Source of the DNA: Dawidia soli
Lineage (GTDB): Bacteria; Bacteroidota; Bacteroidia; Cytophagales; Cyclobacteriaceae
DNA: 64,000 nucleotides
Direction: 5' to 3'
Assembly: GCF_018598185.1 (NCBI RefSeq)
Contig: NZ_JAHESC010000029.1
Span: 1-64,000, forward strand
The notes beneath the pieces were generated by a model, which was given only the letters and a program-made list of their open reading frames with translations, searched no databases and had not been told where the DNA came from. A program made the translations under genes and the position numbers. Every line of letters begins with the position of its first letter. Within the stretch, counting starts at the first letter, position 1. Shown here in pieces: positions 1 through 8,586 of this stretch.

Positions 1-8
1 CTCGCGCG

Positions 9-1529
9 TTACTCGGAACTCCCCACCACACGGGGGTTCGGGGTGGTTACTACGACTTCTCGAGAATGCGTGCCTTCGCTTGAACCCACTGCCGGTTGAA
101 CGGCTTTTGACTCGGCTGGGCCAGGCCGGGGCGTCGGGCGTGGGCTCGGGGAAGGAGCGGGTGCTCCCTGCGCCGTGGCGCGTGGACGTGGCGTTGGTGC
201 TTTCGTGTCGGGTACCTTTTCAGATTTCCTGGCCCGGGTCGAACGCCGGTAGTACAGCAGAGCACCTAAACCTGTCAGCAGCACCACCAGCAATACCGCC
301 GCCGTCAGGTAATTACGTTGTGCCGTGAGACCCTGTAACTCACGTTCCAGCGCCTGAACCTGGTTCGTGGCGGTCAGCGTGACGGAATCATCAGCCACTT
401 TTTTCTGCGCATACCGCGCTTCGAGCTCGCGGTATTGTGCCAGCGCTTCCTTCCGGTGTACGGTGTCGTTCAGTTGTAGATAGGCATGGAGCTGTGTAAA
501 AGCTTTTTCGTATTGCTTATGTTCAGCATACCATTGTGCCAGCGTATAATAGGCGTCGGGCAGCGAGCGCACGTTGGTGTCGGTCGTCGCCGCGACGACA
601 TTGTCCACCAACGTTTTTTCAGCATCCGTACCGTGGCGACGCGACGTCGAGACGACAGCCAGGGACGTTTTGATGCGGGTCATCATGACGCTGTCGCCGG
701 AGACATAGGCCATCGATAACCCTTGCAGGAGATAACGCTTGGCTTGCTCCGGGTTTTTCCGGGCCGTGTGCAGCATGCCGAGGGCATACAAGATCTTAAC
801 CGCTTCCGGTGTGAGCTTCATGGCCTCTGCCTGCGAAAGCGCGCGTTCGTAAAAGTCGGCCGACGTTTCGTAGCGCCCCATGCCGGCATAGGCCTTGGCC
901 ATGCCGCTCCGGATCGCCAGGGTTTCGCGGGCATCATTCACCACGTCCTGTAACCTCAGGGCTGACTGTAAATACGTCTCTGCCTCGTGGTACTCTCCCT
1001 GCTCCAGCAGGCCCATTCCCAGGCCCCGCAAGCTCCGCGACTGTCCGCGAGCGTTGCCCGATTTCTCGAATACACGCAAGGCACGGCTGTGATAGTCGGC
1101 AGCGCTGACCGGATTTCCTAACGACAAATGTGTATTGCCAATGGTGAGCAACTGCTCTCCATAAGAAGGATCGGGCTCCACTGCATCGAGGTACTCCAAT
1201 GCGGAGATCATATAAGGAAGTGCCTCTCTCAGGTCTCCCTTCCGCTGGAAATAAAGACCGGCGGTCATGAAGTAACGCGAAGCTATGGTATGATCCTTAC
1301 GATTGTCGGCAAATAGATTTCCCAGCAGTCCTAAGTAATGACGGGCACTGTCGGGCCGGCCACCGGCCTGGTAAACAAGTGCAAGTTGTGCATACGTGTT
1401 GGATAGTGAATAGGGTGTCCCGGCAAGGGACGTCACCTGGTGAAGGCTGTCGATGCGCCGCTGTGTAGGCTGCTGCCCATACACCGAACAAAAAGCAAAC
1501 AACACGGGAAAGCAGAGTCGCCACCGCAT
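9..1529 (-). CDS. TPR-repeat membrane protein with proline-rich cytoplasmic tail
   Basis: A 506-residue protein with a signal peptide (residues 1-18, ending at VYG before QQP), a long helical series of TPR-like repeats (about 30-375), a coiled-coil stretch (about 360-405), one membrane helix (about 406-427, flanked by YYRRS) and a Pro/Ala/Arg-rich tail to the end. This is the sensor half of the TPR-coiled coil-TM architecture that in Bacteroidota usually continues into a histidine kinase or a LuxR/LytTR output domain. Here the tail is low-complexity and ends in a clear stop, so no output domain is visible. Likely role: periplasmic protein-protein interaction or signalling; partner unknown. 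The start is chosen because the signal peptide begins there. Confidence 0.75.
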   Translation of the reverse strand: MRWRLCFPVLFAFCSVYGQQPTQRRIDSLHQVTSLAGTPYSLSNTYAQLALVYQAGGRPDSARHYLGLLGNLFADNRKDHTIASRYFMTAGLYFQRKGDLREALPYMISALEYLDAVEPDPSYGEQLLTIGNTHLSLGNPVSAADYHSRALRVFEKSGNARGQSRSLRGLGMGLLEQGEYHEAETYLQSALRLQDVVNDARETLAIRSGMAKAYAGMGRYETSADFYERALSQAEAMKLTPEAVKILYALGMLHTARKNPEQAKRYLLQGLSMAYVSGDSVMMTRIKTSLAVVSTSRRHGTDAEKTLVDNVVAATTDTNVRSLPDAYYTLAQWYAEHKQYEKAFTQLHAYLQLNDTVHRKEALAQYRELEARYAQKKVADDSVTLTATNQVQALERELQGLTAQRNYLTAAVLLVVLLTGLGALLYYRRSTRARKSEKVPDTKAPTPRPRATAQGAPAPSPSPRPTPRPGPAESKAVQPAVGSSEGTHSREVVVTTPNPRVVGSSE

Positions 1530-1867
1530 AAATAGAAGGGTTTTAAGTAGGGTTTTATCGTAACGAAGGTACGAATTCCCGCAAAATCACCTCTTAGAAT
1601 ATTTTTGGATCGGTACTTTTTCCATGAACCGAAAGCTTCGTCGGCAGATGTAGACGCTTCATCGCCAAACGCCGTGCAGGCAGCACCACCAACGATCAGT
1701 TTAGGCGCGCAGCTTTCAGTGTCTTTAGTAATCTTGTTCGGTTAAATGTATGGAGGGCAACAGAGATACCTATTGGCAGTGTCGCAAAATGCCCCTGAAA
1801 TTGTCGCGATTTAACACTATGATAAAATCATTACTTCCGACATTTGTATGCACCAAAGATAATCGAC
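1530..1867. other. Intergenic region, no gene seen
   Basis: This 338-bp stretch separates the divergently read TPR protein and the DHFR-like gene. It should hold both promoters, but I see no TAnnTTTG box good enough to call. A start-less open frame runs on the minus strand across 1600-1740; without a start codon or homology it is not called. Confidence 0.5.
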
Positions 1868-2422
1868 ATGGCTAAAATAGTTGCAACCTTAAATATAATG
1901 CTCAACGGTTCGTGTGACCATACTTCCGGACTCGCCGACGAAGAAGTACACGATCACTACACAGAAGTGATCCGGGGCTCGGATATTATTCTTTACGGAA
2001 GGACCACGTACCAGCTTATGGAAGGCTACTGGCCCGGGCTGGTTAAAAATCCCAGTGGCGAAAAGTCGATGGACGAATTTGCAATTGCGTTGCACAATAT
2101 TCAGAAAGTTGTTTTCTCACGCACATTGAAGACTCTTCACTGGGAAACTTCTGTTCTTGCCAAAAGAAGTCTGGAGGATGAAGTCCGGTCATTGAAGAAG
2201 CAACCGGGGAAGGACGTGCTGATTGGAAGTCCAAGCCTGATTAACGAGTTAACGAAACTTGGTTTGATCGATGAATATCACCTTTGTATCCATCCGGTGA
2301 TTGCGCCCGACGGGTTACTGCTGTTTAAGAATATCCAGGAACGACTGATCCTCAAGTTAATGAAGACTAAAACGTTTCAGGCCGGGCAGGTGATCCACTA
2401 TTATGAGAGGAAAAAAGATTGA
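1868..2422 (+). CDS. Dihydrofolate reductase family protein (RibD C-terminal-like)
   Basis: A 184-residue cytoplasmic protein of the DHFR/RibD_C reductase superfamily. It begins with the typical first strand KIVATLNIMLNG, has the ILYGRTTYQLM segment (residues about 42-52) and the nucleotide-contacting GSPSLINEL turn (about 120-128), followed by HPVIAPDGLLLF. The length matches the stand-alone family of about 180 residues. Members bind NADPH, but their substrates are generally unknown, and this need not be a true folate enzyme. An in-frame ATG at 1844 exists; the ATG at 1868 fits the fold start better. An inverted repeat follows the stop. Confidence 0.85.
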   Translation: MAKIVATLNIMLNGSCDHTSGLADEEVHDHYTEVIRGSDIILYGRTTYQLMEGYWPGLVKNPSGEKSMDEFAIALHNIQKVVFSRTLKTLHWETSVLAKRSLEDEVRSLKKQPGKDVLIGSPSLINELTKLGLIDEYHLCIHPVIAPDGLLLFKNIQERLILKLMKTKTFQAGQVIHYYERKKD

Positions 2423-2434
2423 AATGACAATAGC

Positions 2435-2488
2435 CACGAAGTCACAACGGGGCAAAGTTTTATACGGTTATCTTCGTGTGACTTAGTG
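2435..2488. repeat. Imperfect inverted repeat (CACGAAGTCACA / TGTGACTTAGTG)
   Basis: Twelve-base arms at 2435-2446 and 2477-2488 pair with one mismatch around a 30-bp loop. The wording (cacgaag-tcac / gtgacttagtg) resembles short intergenic repeats I recall from environmental Bacteroidota genomes. It could also act as a transcription stop for the preceding gene, but no T-run follows. Confidence 0.4.
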
Positions 2489-2823
2489 CAATGTTCCAAT
2501 CGTTGCCAGGAGACTGGGGGATATACTTCGCCTTTTGTACCACCACCCAGTCGGTTCCGGTCAGATCATTACAATTTTTTACATTCACCAATATAGTGAT
2601 TATTCCAGCCGGTCATCAAGCGGTTTGCGTGCAATATTTGGAAGATCACTATTCTACACGATAGACAATCATAGATGGTCGGGTGGAACCGCGGGTGCAA
2701 GTCACATTGTTTGTTGCCCGAACTGTGTATTTTATTTCCCGGTAAGGGGATGGGCAGCCGGCTTACATCTCGCTGTGGCGGCATGGATTTTTACCAAGAG
2801 AAAGGAAAAACGGCACGGTAACG
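2489..2823. other. Intergenic region, no convincing gene
   Basis: An open frame on the plus strand crosses this stretch and overlaps the next small gene, but its composition (many Ser/Arg/Cys/Trp, no recognisable segments) does not look like a protein. It may be degraded sequence. No promoter box was seen with confidence. Confidence 0.4.
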
Positions 2824-3018
2824 ATGAACATAAAAAGAATATTTGGCTCAATACTAACAATTCTGGGGATGGTCGGTCTTATTTACGGCGCTATACTTTT
2901 CGTAAATACAACCGGCGGGATGCGGGATATAAGAGCGTTGATCATTTATGGTGTTCTGGGTTTTATTTTTCTCTTATCGGGGCTTGGCCTGGTCCGGACA
3001 ATTAAAGATGAATCCTGA
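2824..3018 (+). CDS. Small two-helix membrane protein
   Basis: A 64-residue protein with two hydrophobic helices (about residues 5-27 and 38-58) separated by a short polar loop containing TTGGMRDIRA, and a short charged C-terminus. Its clean hydrophobic pattern and the MNIKRIFG start make it a credible small inner-membrane protein. Similar 60-70-residue proteins are common as hypotheticals in Bacteroidota; no function is known to me. It lies tail to tail with the SnoaL-like gene. Confidence 0.6.
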   Translation: MNIKRIFGSILTILGMVGLIYGAILFVNTTGGMRDIRALIIYGVLGFIFLLSGLGLVRTIKDES

Positions 3019-3048
3019 CGCTTCATAGCGCATCAGCATTCGACGACA

Positions 3049-3441
3049 TCATTTAGGTCTGTTGGCGGGTGCAATCATCGTTTGAACGGCCAGCCACGTA
3101 TTGTTATCCCGAACAAATACCGAGGAAGCGATCTCATAGTTGTCAAATGATCGTCCCTGCCATGTTCCTGCGCTTGTACCACGCTGCACGACGAGTCCGG
3201 TATTCCCATGGATTTTTACTCGTAGTATTTCGAAATCCATTTTTGAATGCTGCAGATCACCACTTGTAACAAGCCGGAGGAAAGCTTCCTTCGTGGTTAT
3301 GTTACCATCGCCCGAAAAGATGATCCACTCATCATCCATATACTTGCCCATTTCTTGTACAAGATTTTCCTGAATGGCGTTGTTCCATTTTAGTTCAGTC
3401 TGTTTTAGCAATTCTGCTTCGTGGTTGGTATCGTGTTTCAT
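3049..3441 (-). CDS. SnoaL-like / DUF4440 nuclear transport factor 2 family protein
   Basis: A 130-residue cytoplasmic protein with the cone-shaped NTF2-like fold signature: an N-terminal helix (LLKQTELKWNNAI), the region DDEWIIFSGDGNITTKEAFL typical of DUF4440, then beta strands KMDFEILRVKIHG, GLVVQRGTSAG and a terminal strand NTWLAVQTMIA. Members bind small ligands or act as isomerases or accessory subunits; no catalytic assignment is possible. It is read away from the lipoprotein gene that starts at 3598. Confidence 0.8.
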   Translation of the reverse strand: MKHDTNHEAELLKQTELKWNNAIQENLVQEMGKYMDDEWIIFSGDGNITTKEAFLRLVTSGDLQHSKMDFEILRVKIHGNTGLVVQRGTSAGTWQGRSFDNYEIASSVFVRDNNTWLAVQTMIAPANRPK

Positions 3442-3597
3442 ACGTGGTAGCGAAATAAATTTTCTTTGATAGGGGGATAGAATGTCGATTGCTCCAAAAT
3501 AGAATCTTTTACGGTCTTACCCAAAAAGGTGATTGCGCCCCATGCCACTTTCTCCGAAAATTGTACAACCTTCTCCGCGCAGTAAAAAAGACACCTT

Positions 3598-4416
3598 ATG
3601 AAAAAATTAATCATACTTTGGGCCAGCTTGGTCATTATCCTGGCTGCCTGCAACGGCGACGACGATGATGCACCCCAGGCGGCGAAAGACTTTCCGCGGG
3701 ATACCGAATGGGTAGGCGTATTGAGCGGCTCCGGTTACCAGTATCCACCGCCGGCAAACCTGCGCTTTAAGGAGAATGACAAGCTGGTCGTATATGCCCC
3801 GCATTTCTTTGTGGAAGACGGCGCTTTTATCCGGGCCGACAGCGTCAATGGAAGCGTTACCAGCATAACGGAAATCGACGGCGCAACGATCGAAGTTAAA
3901 GCAGACATCGAACATTATGGCCAGACGACGATGACCATCCAGGACCGGCACAAGCTCACGGCGATCTCGTCCAACGCAAACAAACCCGTACCGTTTACGT
4001 TGGAGCTATACGATACACCGGCTTCTTTGGAAGGCACCGTGTGGAGCGGCCCCGTCATGACAGGTCCCGGGCCCATGGCCGGCCTGGTTGCGTATCCTGA
4101 TTTAAGTACCATCATCTTTGACGAGAACACGACTTCGTACACCCGGAATGGCGCCTTGGTCCCGGAACAACCGACGCCGCAAATACCCGCGCCGGGCGTC
4201 TTACAGGTATTGTATAAAAAGAACGGTGCCTCGGTTTTTATGTCGGGCTACGATGAAACCGGTATGTACCTGTACGGCTACTTTGGTGTACTGTTACCCG
4301 GCAACGATAAAATGATGGTTTACTCCGGGGCTGCAGGCGCCCGCCTGCCGTATTACACGCAGACCATCGCCTGGTACGGGCCGATCGGCCAGACACCGAT
4401 CATCGAGAAGCAATAA
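3598..4416 (+). CDS. Lipoprotein of unknown function, probably surface exposed
   Basis: A 272-residue protein starting with a lipoprotein signal peptide: KK, a hydrophobic stretch and the lipobox LAAC with Cys18 as predicted lipidation site. Cys18 is followed by NGDDDDA; acidic residues right after the Cys are the known lipoprotein export signal for surface display in Bacteroidota. The rest is rich in beta-strand-like segments and seems to hold two related halves (each with a DTxW(V/S)G-type start near residues 38 and 146), suggesting an internal duplication. I do not recognise the family. Confidence 0.7.
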   Translation: MKKLIILWASLVIILAACNGDDDDAPQAAKDFPRDTEWVGVLSGSGYQYPPPANLRFKENDKLVVYAPHFFVEDGAFIRADSVNGSVTSITEIDGATIEVKADIEHYGQTTMTIQDRHKLTAISSNANKPVPFTLELYDTPASLEGTVWSGPVMTGPGPMAGLVAYPDLSTIIFDENTTSYTRNGALVPEQPTPQIPAPGVLQVLYKKNGASVFMSGYDETGMYLYGYFGVLLPGNDKMMVYSGAAGARLPYYTQTIAWYGPIGQTPIIEKQ

Positions 4417-4543
4417 GGGCTCATAGTACCGTCTGCAATTTCTTCCGCTGTTTGGGGTGGCTCGTGACCAAATGTTGCGACTGGCTCCGCTGCTTTATCG
4501 TCAGCGCTCCAACACCGGCTATCAGATTTACACAATGATCGCC

Positions 4544-4580
4544 AAAGAAAAAGGACAAGCTCGAAGATTCAAGCTTGTCC
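4544..4580 (-). terminator. Rho-independent terminator of the ricin/propeller gene
   Basis: Thirteen-base arms GGACAAGCT(C)GAA / TTCAAGCTTGTCC at 4553-4580 pair with one wobble around a 2-bp centre. On the minus strand they are followed by TTTTTCTTT. The hairpin lies 52 bp beyond the stop of the minus-strand gene. Confidence 0.8.
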
Positions 4581-4631
4581 TGTAAGATCGGGGAGGAGCC
4601 AGACCGCTGACATGGTCCTTATCGGCTCACC

Positions 4632-6275
4632 TCACAATCCGATCTTCGAATAAGGTATGCGCAGGGCGCGTATCCGGTAATAGTTCGGATCGATGTAGCC
4701 GTTGACACAGTCGTTTACGCCGCAGGCCGACTGATTGACGGAATAGGTGATGAGCAGTTCGTTACGCCCGTTCGTGAATGTGGGATGAACGTTGGGGGTA
4801 TAGTAGCGCGTATATTGTCCCTGGAAATAGTCGTTGATCTTGTAGACCTCTACGGCCGTGGTGAAGGGGCCCGTGGGGCTTGTCGACGTTGCGGTGTAGA
4901 TGTTTCTCGGAGCGTCGCAGTTGAACCCCTGGTCCATGGTGATCATCACATATTTACCGTTGACATAGTTGATCGCCACAGTACCTTTTCCTTCCGCGAT
5001 GCGGGCCCCGTTTCCGGTGGTCGGGGTGCTGGTCCAGCTGGAGCCGTTCCAGAACGTCCACGAACCCGGATTGCTGGTCGGGAATCGAGCCACGTGTACA
5101 TTGTTTAAGTAGCCGAAGCTGGTAGCCTGCGTGCCGTACACGTATACGTACCCGTCGCTGGCCTTGACCATGCCCGCGGCATAACCGATATTGGTCTGGC
5201 CCGACATGCCGGCAGGAGTAGTGCGCTGCACCGTCCACAAGGTTCCGGTACTTTGGGTCAGCACATAGATCGACTGATTGGTCATGCTCAGGCCATTGCC
5301 TTCGCCACAGTGCATGTATACCTTGTCGCCGATCTCCACGCCGTTGCCCGGCCAGCTCCAGTTGGTACCGGGCTGATTGCTGCAGATCTGCTTGGGGCGT
5401 CCCATAGGGCTGTTGATGGTCATGTTGGGGTCGTCGGGCAGCCAGTTGTTCTTGTCCTGCTGAATGATGATGGAATTATTATAGTCAAAAAAATCGGTGC
5501 AATTGAACATGCCGTTCGGTTGGAGCTTGGCGCCATCCCAGGCATCCTGTGTTACCCAAAGCACTTTTCCGTTGTTGCCGCCCCAGGTCAACGGAATGCT
5601 GCTTCCCTGGTCCCACGCTACCGATCCCAGCGAAGCGCTGTTTCGCTGAAAGTACCGGGTCACTTCGTCGTCGAGGTAGGAGTCTGCAGCCAGCGCGGTG
5701 AGGATCCAGCGTTGGTTCGCCGCTCCGGCGGAATAGGTTTGCTGCACGATGGCCGTGCCATTCGACGTCGAGCTGTTCAGATTGGTTACCGCCAGTCCGT
5801 TGCCTTTGTTGATAATGGCATATCCGCTGGTCACCTGGCGGATCTCCCAAAGTTGCGCGTTCGTGCCGTTGTACCGGTACTGCTGCAGTTGCAGCCCGTT
5901 GGTCGTAGAACTATTGGGAACATCCAGCACCTTACCGCTATGAAGGTTCATGAGGGCATAGTAGGGAATGTTATTGACGGTCTGTTTATAAATGATCTGC
6001 CATTTCTGCCAAAGGTCGCCGGCACTCGTGGCACTCCACTGCACGATCTTTACACCGTCTTTGAACTTCTCGTTGACCCCGGGATTTCCGGTTACTTCCA
6101 TAAATAGATTTCCGGCGGCGTTTTTGATCGTGTAAGTACCATACTGACTCGGCGCCGCCGCTGCGGTGCCGGACAACATCTCGTCGGGTGCGTTGGGTTG
6201 AATGGACTCCTGTTGACAGCTGATCAGGGCGAACCCTACGCATAGTGCATAGGGAAGGATGTGGGGGATTTTCAT
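4632..6275 (-). CDS. Lipoprotein with ricin-type beta-trefoil lectin and five-bladed propeller domain
   Basis: A 547-residue exported protein. The signal peptide ends in the lipobox ISC (Cys20). Residues about 45-190 form a ricin-type beta-trefoil: three repeats carry the QxW-type signature (QKWQI, QLWEI, QRWIL). Residues about 195-547 resemble the DUF4185/DUF5005 propeller fold related to GH43-like glycosidases (segments TWGGNNGKVLWVTQDAWDG, YYTPNVHP and ELLITYSVNQ). The lectin should hold a polysaccharide while the propeller binds or cleaves it; no catalytic residues can be assigned. Three copies of CGTTTTAG lie 245-295 bp upstream of the start. Confidence 0.8.
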   Translation of the reverse strand: MKIPHILPYALCVGFALISCQQESIQPNAPDEMLSGTAAAAPSQYGTYTIKNAAGNLFMEVTGNPGVNEKFKDGVKIVQWSATSAGDLWQKWQIIYKQTVNNIPYYALMNLHSGKVLDVPNSSTTNGLQLQQYRYNGTNAQLWEIRQVTSGYAIINKGNGLAVTNLNSSTSNGTAIVQQTYSAGAANQRWILTALAADSYLDDEVTRYFQRNSASLGSVAWDQGSSIPLTWGGNNGKVLWVTQDAWDGAKLQPNGMFNCTDFFDYNNSIIIQQDKNNWLPDDPNMTINSPMGRPKQICSNQPGTNWSWPGNGVEIGDKVYMHCGEGNGLSMTNQSIYVLTQSTGTLWTVQRTTPAGMSGQTNIGYAAGMVKASDGYVYVYGTQATSFGYLNNVHVARFPTSNPGSWTFWNGSSWTSTPTTGNGARIAEGKGTVAINYVNGKYVMITMDQGFNCDAPRNIYTATSTSPTGPFTTAVEVYKINDYFQGQYTRYYTPNVHPTFTNGRNELLITYSVNQSACGVNDCVNGYIDPNYYRIRALRIPYSKIGL

Positions 6276-6518
6276 ATAGATTTGGTTGTTTAGTAAGTCA
6301 AATCAGCTGCGTAATGCACGATCACATCCAGCATGAGCACAGTCCTCACCCCCGCCAGCATCGGGAGGACGTGGCGATCTCCATCACTTTTAGCATCACA
6401 AGGAGTTCGTACCGGACAAAACAATAACCATAAATCGCACCGCTGCGATTTTCAAATCTCACATACCAGAAGTCCGGAAATAAAAACGGATACTGTATAT
6501 CCGCGTCACTAAGTTAAT

Positions 6519-6570
6519 CGTTTTAGCAAAAATGCCAACGTTTTAGTGGATTTTTATTTAAACGTTTTAG
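6519..6570. repeat. Three direct repeats CGTTTTAG (possible operator cluster)
   Basis: CGTTTTAG occurs at 6519-6526, 6539-6546 and 6563-6570, spaced 20 and 24 bp start to start. The first and third copies continue as GCAAA, and the third is preceded by TTTAAA, giving the partly palindromic TTTAAACGTTTTA, which resembles LacI-family sites with a central CG. The cluster lies upstream of the ricin/propeller lipoprotein gene and may regulate it. Confidence 0.35.
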
Positions 6571-6653
6571 CAAATTTTAGGAAAATACCGACTGCAAAGG
6601 AAGATCAGTTATTTTATTCGGAGGGCCACCATATACCTCCGCTGGCCTATGCT

Positions 6654-6836
6654 TCAGTTATATTGTTTTTCATCAACACAAGTTGACCGTCTGCGTTCCA
6701 GGTTTCGGAGCTCTTCAATTTCTTCATCGTTAATGCATTTAAGAAGCAATCCTATTTTGGGTGGATCGACCACCGGTGGTTTGCGCATCCAGTCAACTCC
6801 TGCGACGCGTTTTCTACGAACGATGCTGTTCGCCAT
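6654..6836 (-). CDS. Possible small hypothetical protein
   Basis: A 60-codon frame whose translation is highly charged and protein-like in its second half (INDEEIEELRNLERRRS could be a helix). It sits alone in a long intergenic region. No family, promoter or ribosome-binding signal supports it, so it may be a chance frame. Confidence 0.2.
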   Translation of the reverse strand: MANSIVRRKRVAGVDWMRKPPVVDPPKIGLLLKCINDEEIEELRNLERRRSTCVDEKQYN

Positions 6837-6923
6837 AGATCAGCTCATCACCTGATTGGTTTCAAATAATCACACTTTCATGTTTGGCATATTTGTCACT
6901 TTATGCGTAGCTATGCGCGCGTT

Positions 6924-8396
6924 ATGTATGATGTTGTGATCGTAGGCGGCGGGATAGCCGGCATGTCGTGTGCCTTGCGTTTGCAGGCAAAGGGGTTTTC
7001 GACGGTGGTGTTGGAAGCGCACGGCCAGCTAGGGGGTTGCGCCGGCTTTTTTACCAAACATGGCTTCTCTTTTGACGTAGGCGCGACGACCCTTGTCGAT
7101 TTTCAGGAGAACGGTGTCGGGGGGCTGTTCTGTGCAGAAGTGGGCCTCGAATTGCCGCCGGGCGAGTACATCGACTACATCGCATGGCTGCCCGACCGGC
7201 AGGTGACGCTTTACCACGATCCATGCCAGTGGGTGCAGGAACGGGCAGCGAAGCTCGGCAACAGCGCCGCGCACCAGGCGTTCTGGAAATTGTCGGACAA
7301 GGTCTCGTCCGTATTCTGGGAGGCTAGCCGCAGGGGGATCATTCTGCCGTTTGCCGGTCTCGCGGACGTTGTCCGTGCGGTGAAATGCATTGGTGTCTCA
7401 AATCTTTACCTGGCACGGTACCTAAACAGATCCATGCTGGACGTGCTGAAAGAATTTGGGCTGGAGCATGACTCGCCGCTGCGTGGGCTGTTGGCCATGC
7501 TGATCGAAGATACGCTGCATACGACCCTCGAAGAAGCACCCTTCATCAACGCGGCCCTGGGCATCACGATCCGGGGATCTGGCCTGATGCGCCCCGTCGG
7601 GGGCATGCGCGGTTATTTCAACTATATAGAAGCATATTATAAGAAGATCGGCGGCACGGTAAAAAAGGGCCATACTGTAACAGCCTTGCAACAGCGGGAC
7701 CAATGGGAAGTCGCGACGACCAAAGCAACCTTTGCCGCCAGGGGAGCCGTGGTAACGCTGCCGTTGGAGAATCTGTATGCCCTTGTTCCTCCGTCCATCC
7801 GGGTGAAGCTGGATCGCTATCGGGCGCCCGGCGTAGACTCCTACGGCGGGGCTATCGTGGTCTTTCTTGGCGTGCCCGAAGAGAACGTCGCCACACACGC
7901 CATCCGCCATCATCAGCTGTTGATCGACTATGACCGGCCGCTCGGAAACGGCAACAACATGTTTATCTCCATTTCAGCCCCCGGCGACCATGCCAGCGCG
8001 CCGCCGGGCTTCCGCGCCGTGATGCTGTCCACGCATTGCAGCATCGCATCCTGGACAGACTTGCCGGAAGGGGAGTATCAGGCAAAAAAGACGGCCATTG
8101 CCTCGGTGCTCATCGGCCACGCAACGCGTGTCTACCCGTCTTTGATGCTGCATCACCGTGTTCTGGAGGTAGGCACTCCCGTTACATATCAAAAGTATAC
8201 CCGACGGCATCTCGGGGCCGTCGGGGGCCATAAGCTCAGCAGGAAAAATGCAAACCTGCATGCGATCCCGCACGACATCGGTGTAAAACACCTGGCGCTG
8301 GCCGGCGACGCCACCTGGCCGGGATTGGGAACCGTGGCCGGCGTAATGGTCAGCAAGATCGTCAGCGACAGGCTATGCCAAACCCTCCGGCGGTGA
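6924..8396 (+). CDS. Phytoene desaturase-like FAD-dependent oxidoreductase (CrtI/CrtISO type)
   Basis: A 490-residue flavoprotein. The N-terminus holds the FAD/NAD Rossmann motif GGGIAGMS (about residues 8-15), the acidic end of strand 2 (VVLEAHGQLGG) and the GGCAG turn typical of phytoene desaturase and carotenoid isomerase relatives. The C-terminal end has the second FAD contact GDATWPGLGTVAGVMVS. It is likely to desaturate, isomerise or otherwise oxidise a hydrophobic polyene, but no other carotenoid genes are nearby, so the substrate is open. The ATG at 6924 starts directly at the first strand; the upstream in-frame ATG at 6903 would add seven residues. Confidence 0.8.
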   Translation: MYDVVIVGGGIAGMSCALRLQAKGFSTVVLEAHGQLGGCAGFFTKHGFSFDVGATTLVDFQENGVGGLFCAEVGLELPPGEYIDYIAWLPDRQVTLYHDPCQWVQERAAKLGNSAAHQAFWKLSDKVSSVFWEASRRGIILPFAGLADVVRAVKCIGVSNLYLARYLNRSMLDVLKEFGLEHDSPLRGLLAMLIEDTLHTTLEEAPFINAALGITIRGSGLMRPVGGMRGYFNYIEAYYKKIGGTVKKGHTVTALQQRDQWEVATTKATFAARGAVVTLPLENLYALVPPSIRVKLDRYRAPGVDSYGGAIVVFLGVPEENVATHAIRHHQLLIDYDRPLGNGNNMFISISAPGDHASAPPGFRAVMLSTHCSIASWTDLPEGEYQAKKTAIASVLIGHATRVYPSLMLHHRVLEVGTPVTYQKYTRRHLGAVGGHKLSRKNANLHAIPHDIGVKHLALAGDATWPGLGTVAGVMVSKIVSDRLCQTLRR

Positions 8397-8517
8397 ATCG
8401 TCGACCTTTCGTGTTCTGGCAGAAGCACTATTCTTCGAGCTCGCGTGCGATAGGTACAGAGCAGTCTATTAAATGAACCCACATTAACGTTAGCGTGCCG
8501 GATTCCCAGCCTGAAGG

Positions 8518-8549
8518 TTTGAGCAGGGGCCTGTTGATGATTACGTTTG
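8518..8549 (+). promoter_or_regulatory. Bacteroidota-type promoter of the M57 protease gene
   Basis: TTTG at 8518-8521, a 20-bp spacer and TACGTTTG at 8542-8549 match the Bacteroidota sigma factor consensus TTTG-N19-21-TAnnTTTG. The gene starts 37 bp further on. Confidence 0.7.
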
Positions 8550-8586
8550 TCTGAATAATTACAAACCCCTGATAAACGTTAAGCTT

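Larger units (their letters stand above)
6276..6923. other. Long intergenic region with AT-rich regulatory-looking stretch
   Basis: This 648-bp region between the divergent ricin/propeller gene and the FAD oxidoreductase is AT-rich around 6420-6600 and holds the CGTTTTAG direct repeats listed separately. A 60-codon minus-strand frame at 6654-6836 is the only gene candidate. Confidence 0.5.

Noticed and set aside
1600-1740. Minus-strand open stretch reading like a lipoprotein start (VGGAACTAFGDEA)
   Set aside because: No start codon precedes it and it runs into the TPR gene in another frame.
2535-3005. Plus-strand open frame of 156 codons overlapping the small membrane protein
   Set aside because: Composition is not protein-like, it overlaps a better small gene in another frame, and no start signal or family supports it.
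3438-3653. Minus-strand frame of 71 codons between the SnoaL-like and lipoprotein genes
   Set aside because: It overlaps the signal peptide region of the lipoprotein gene and shows no family features, although it abuts the SnoaL-like start.
5253-6107. Long plus-strand frame of 284 codons inside the ricin/propeller gene
   Set aside because: It is the antisense of a gene with clear domains; residue use is that of a shadow frame.
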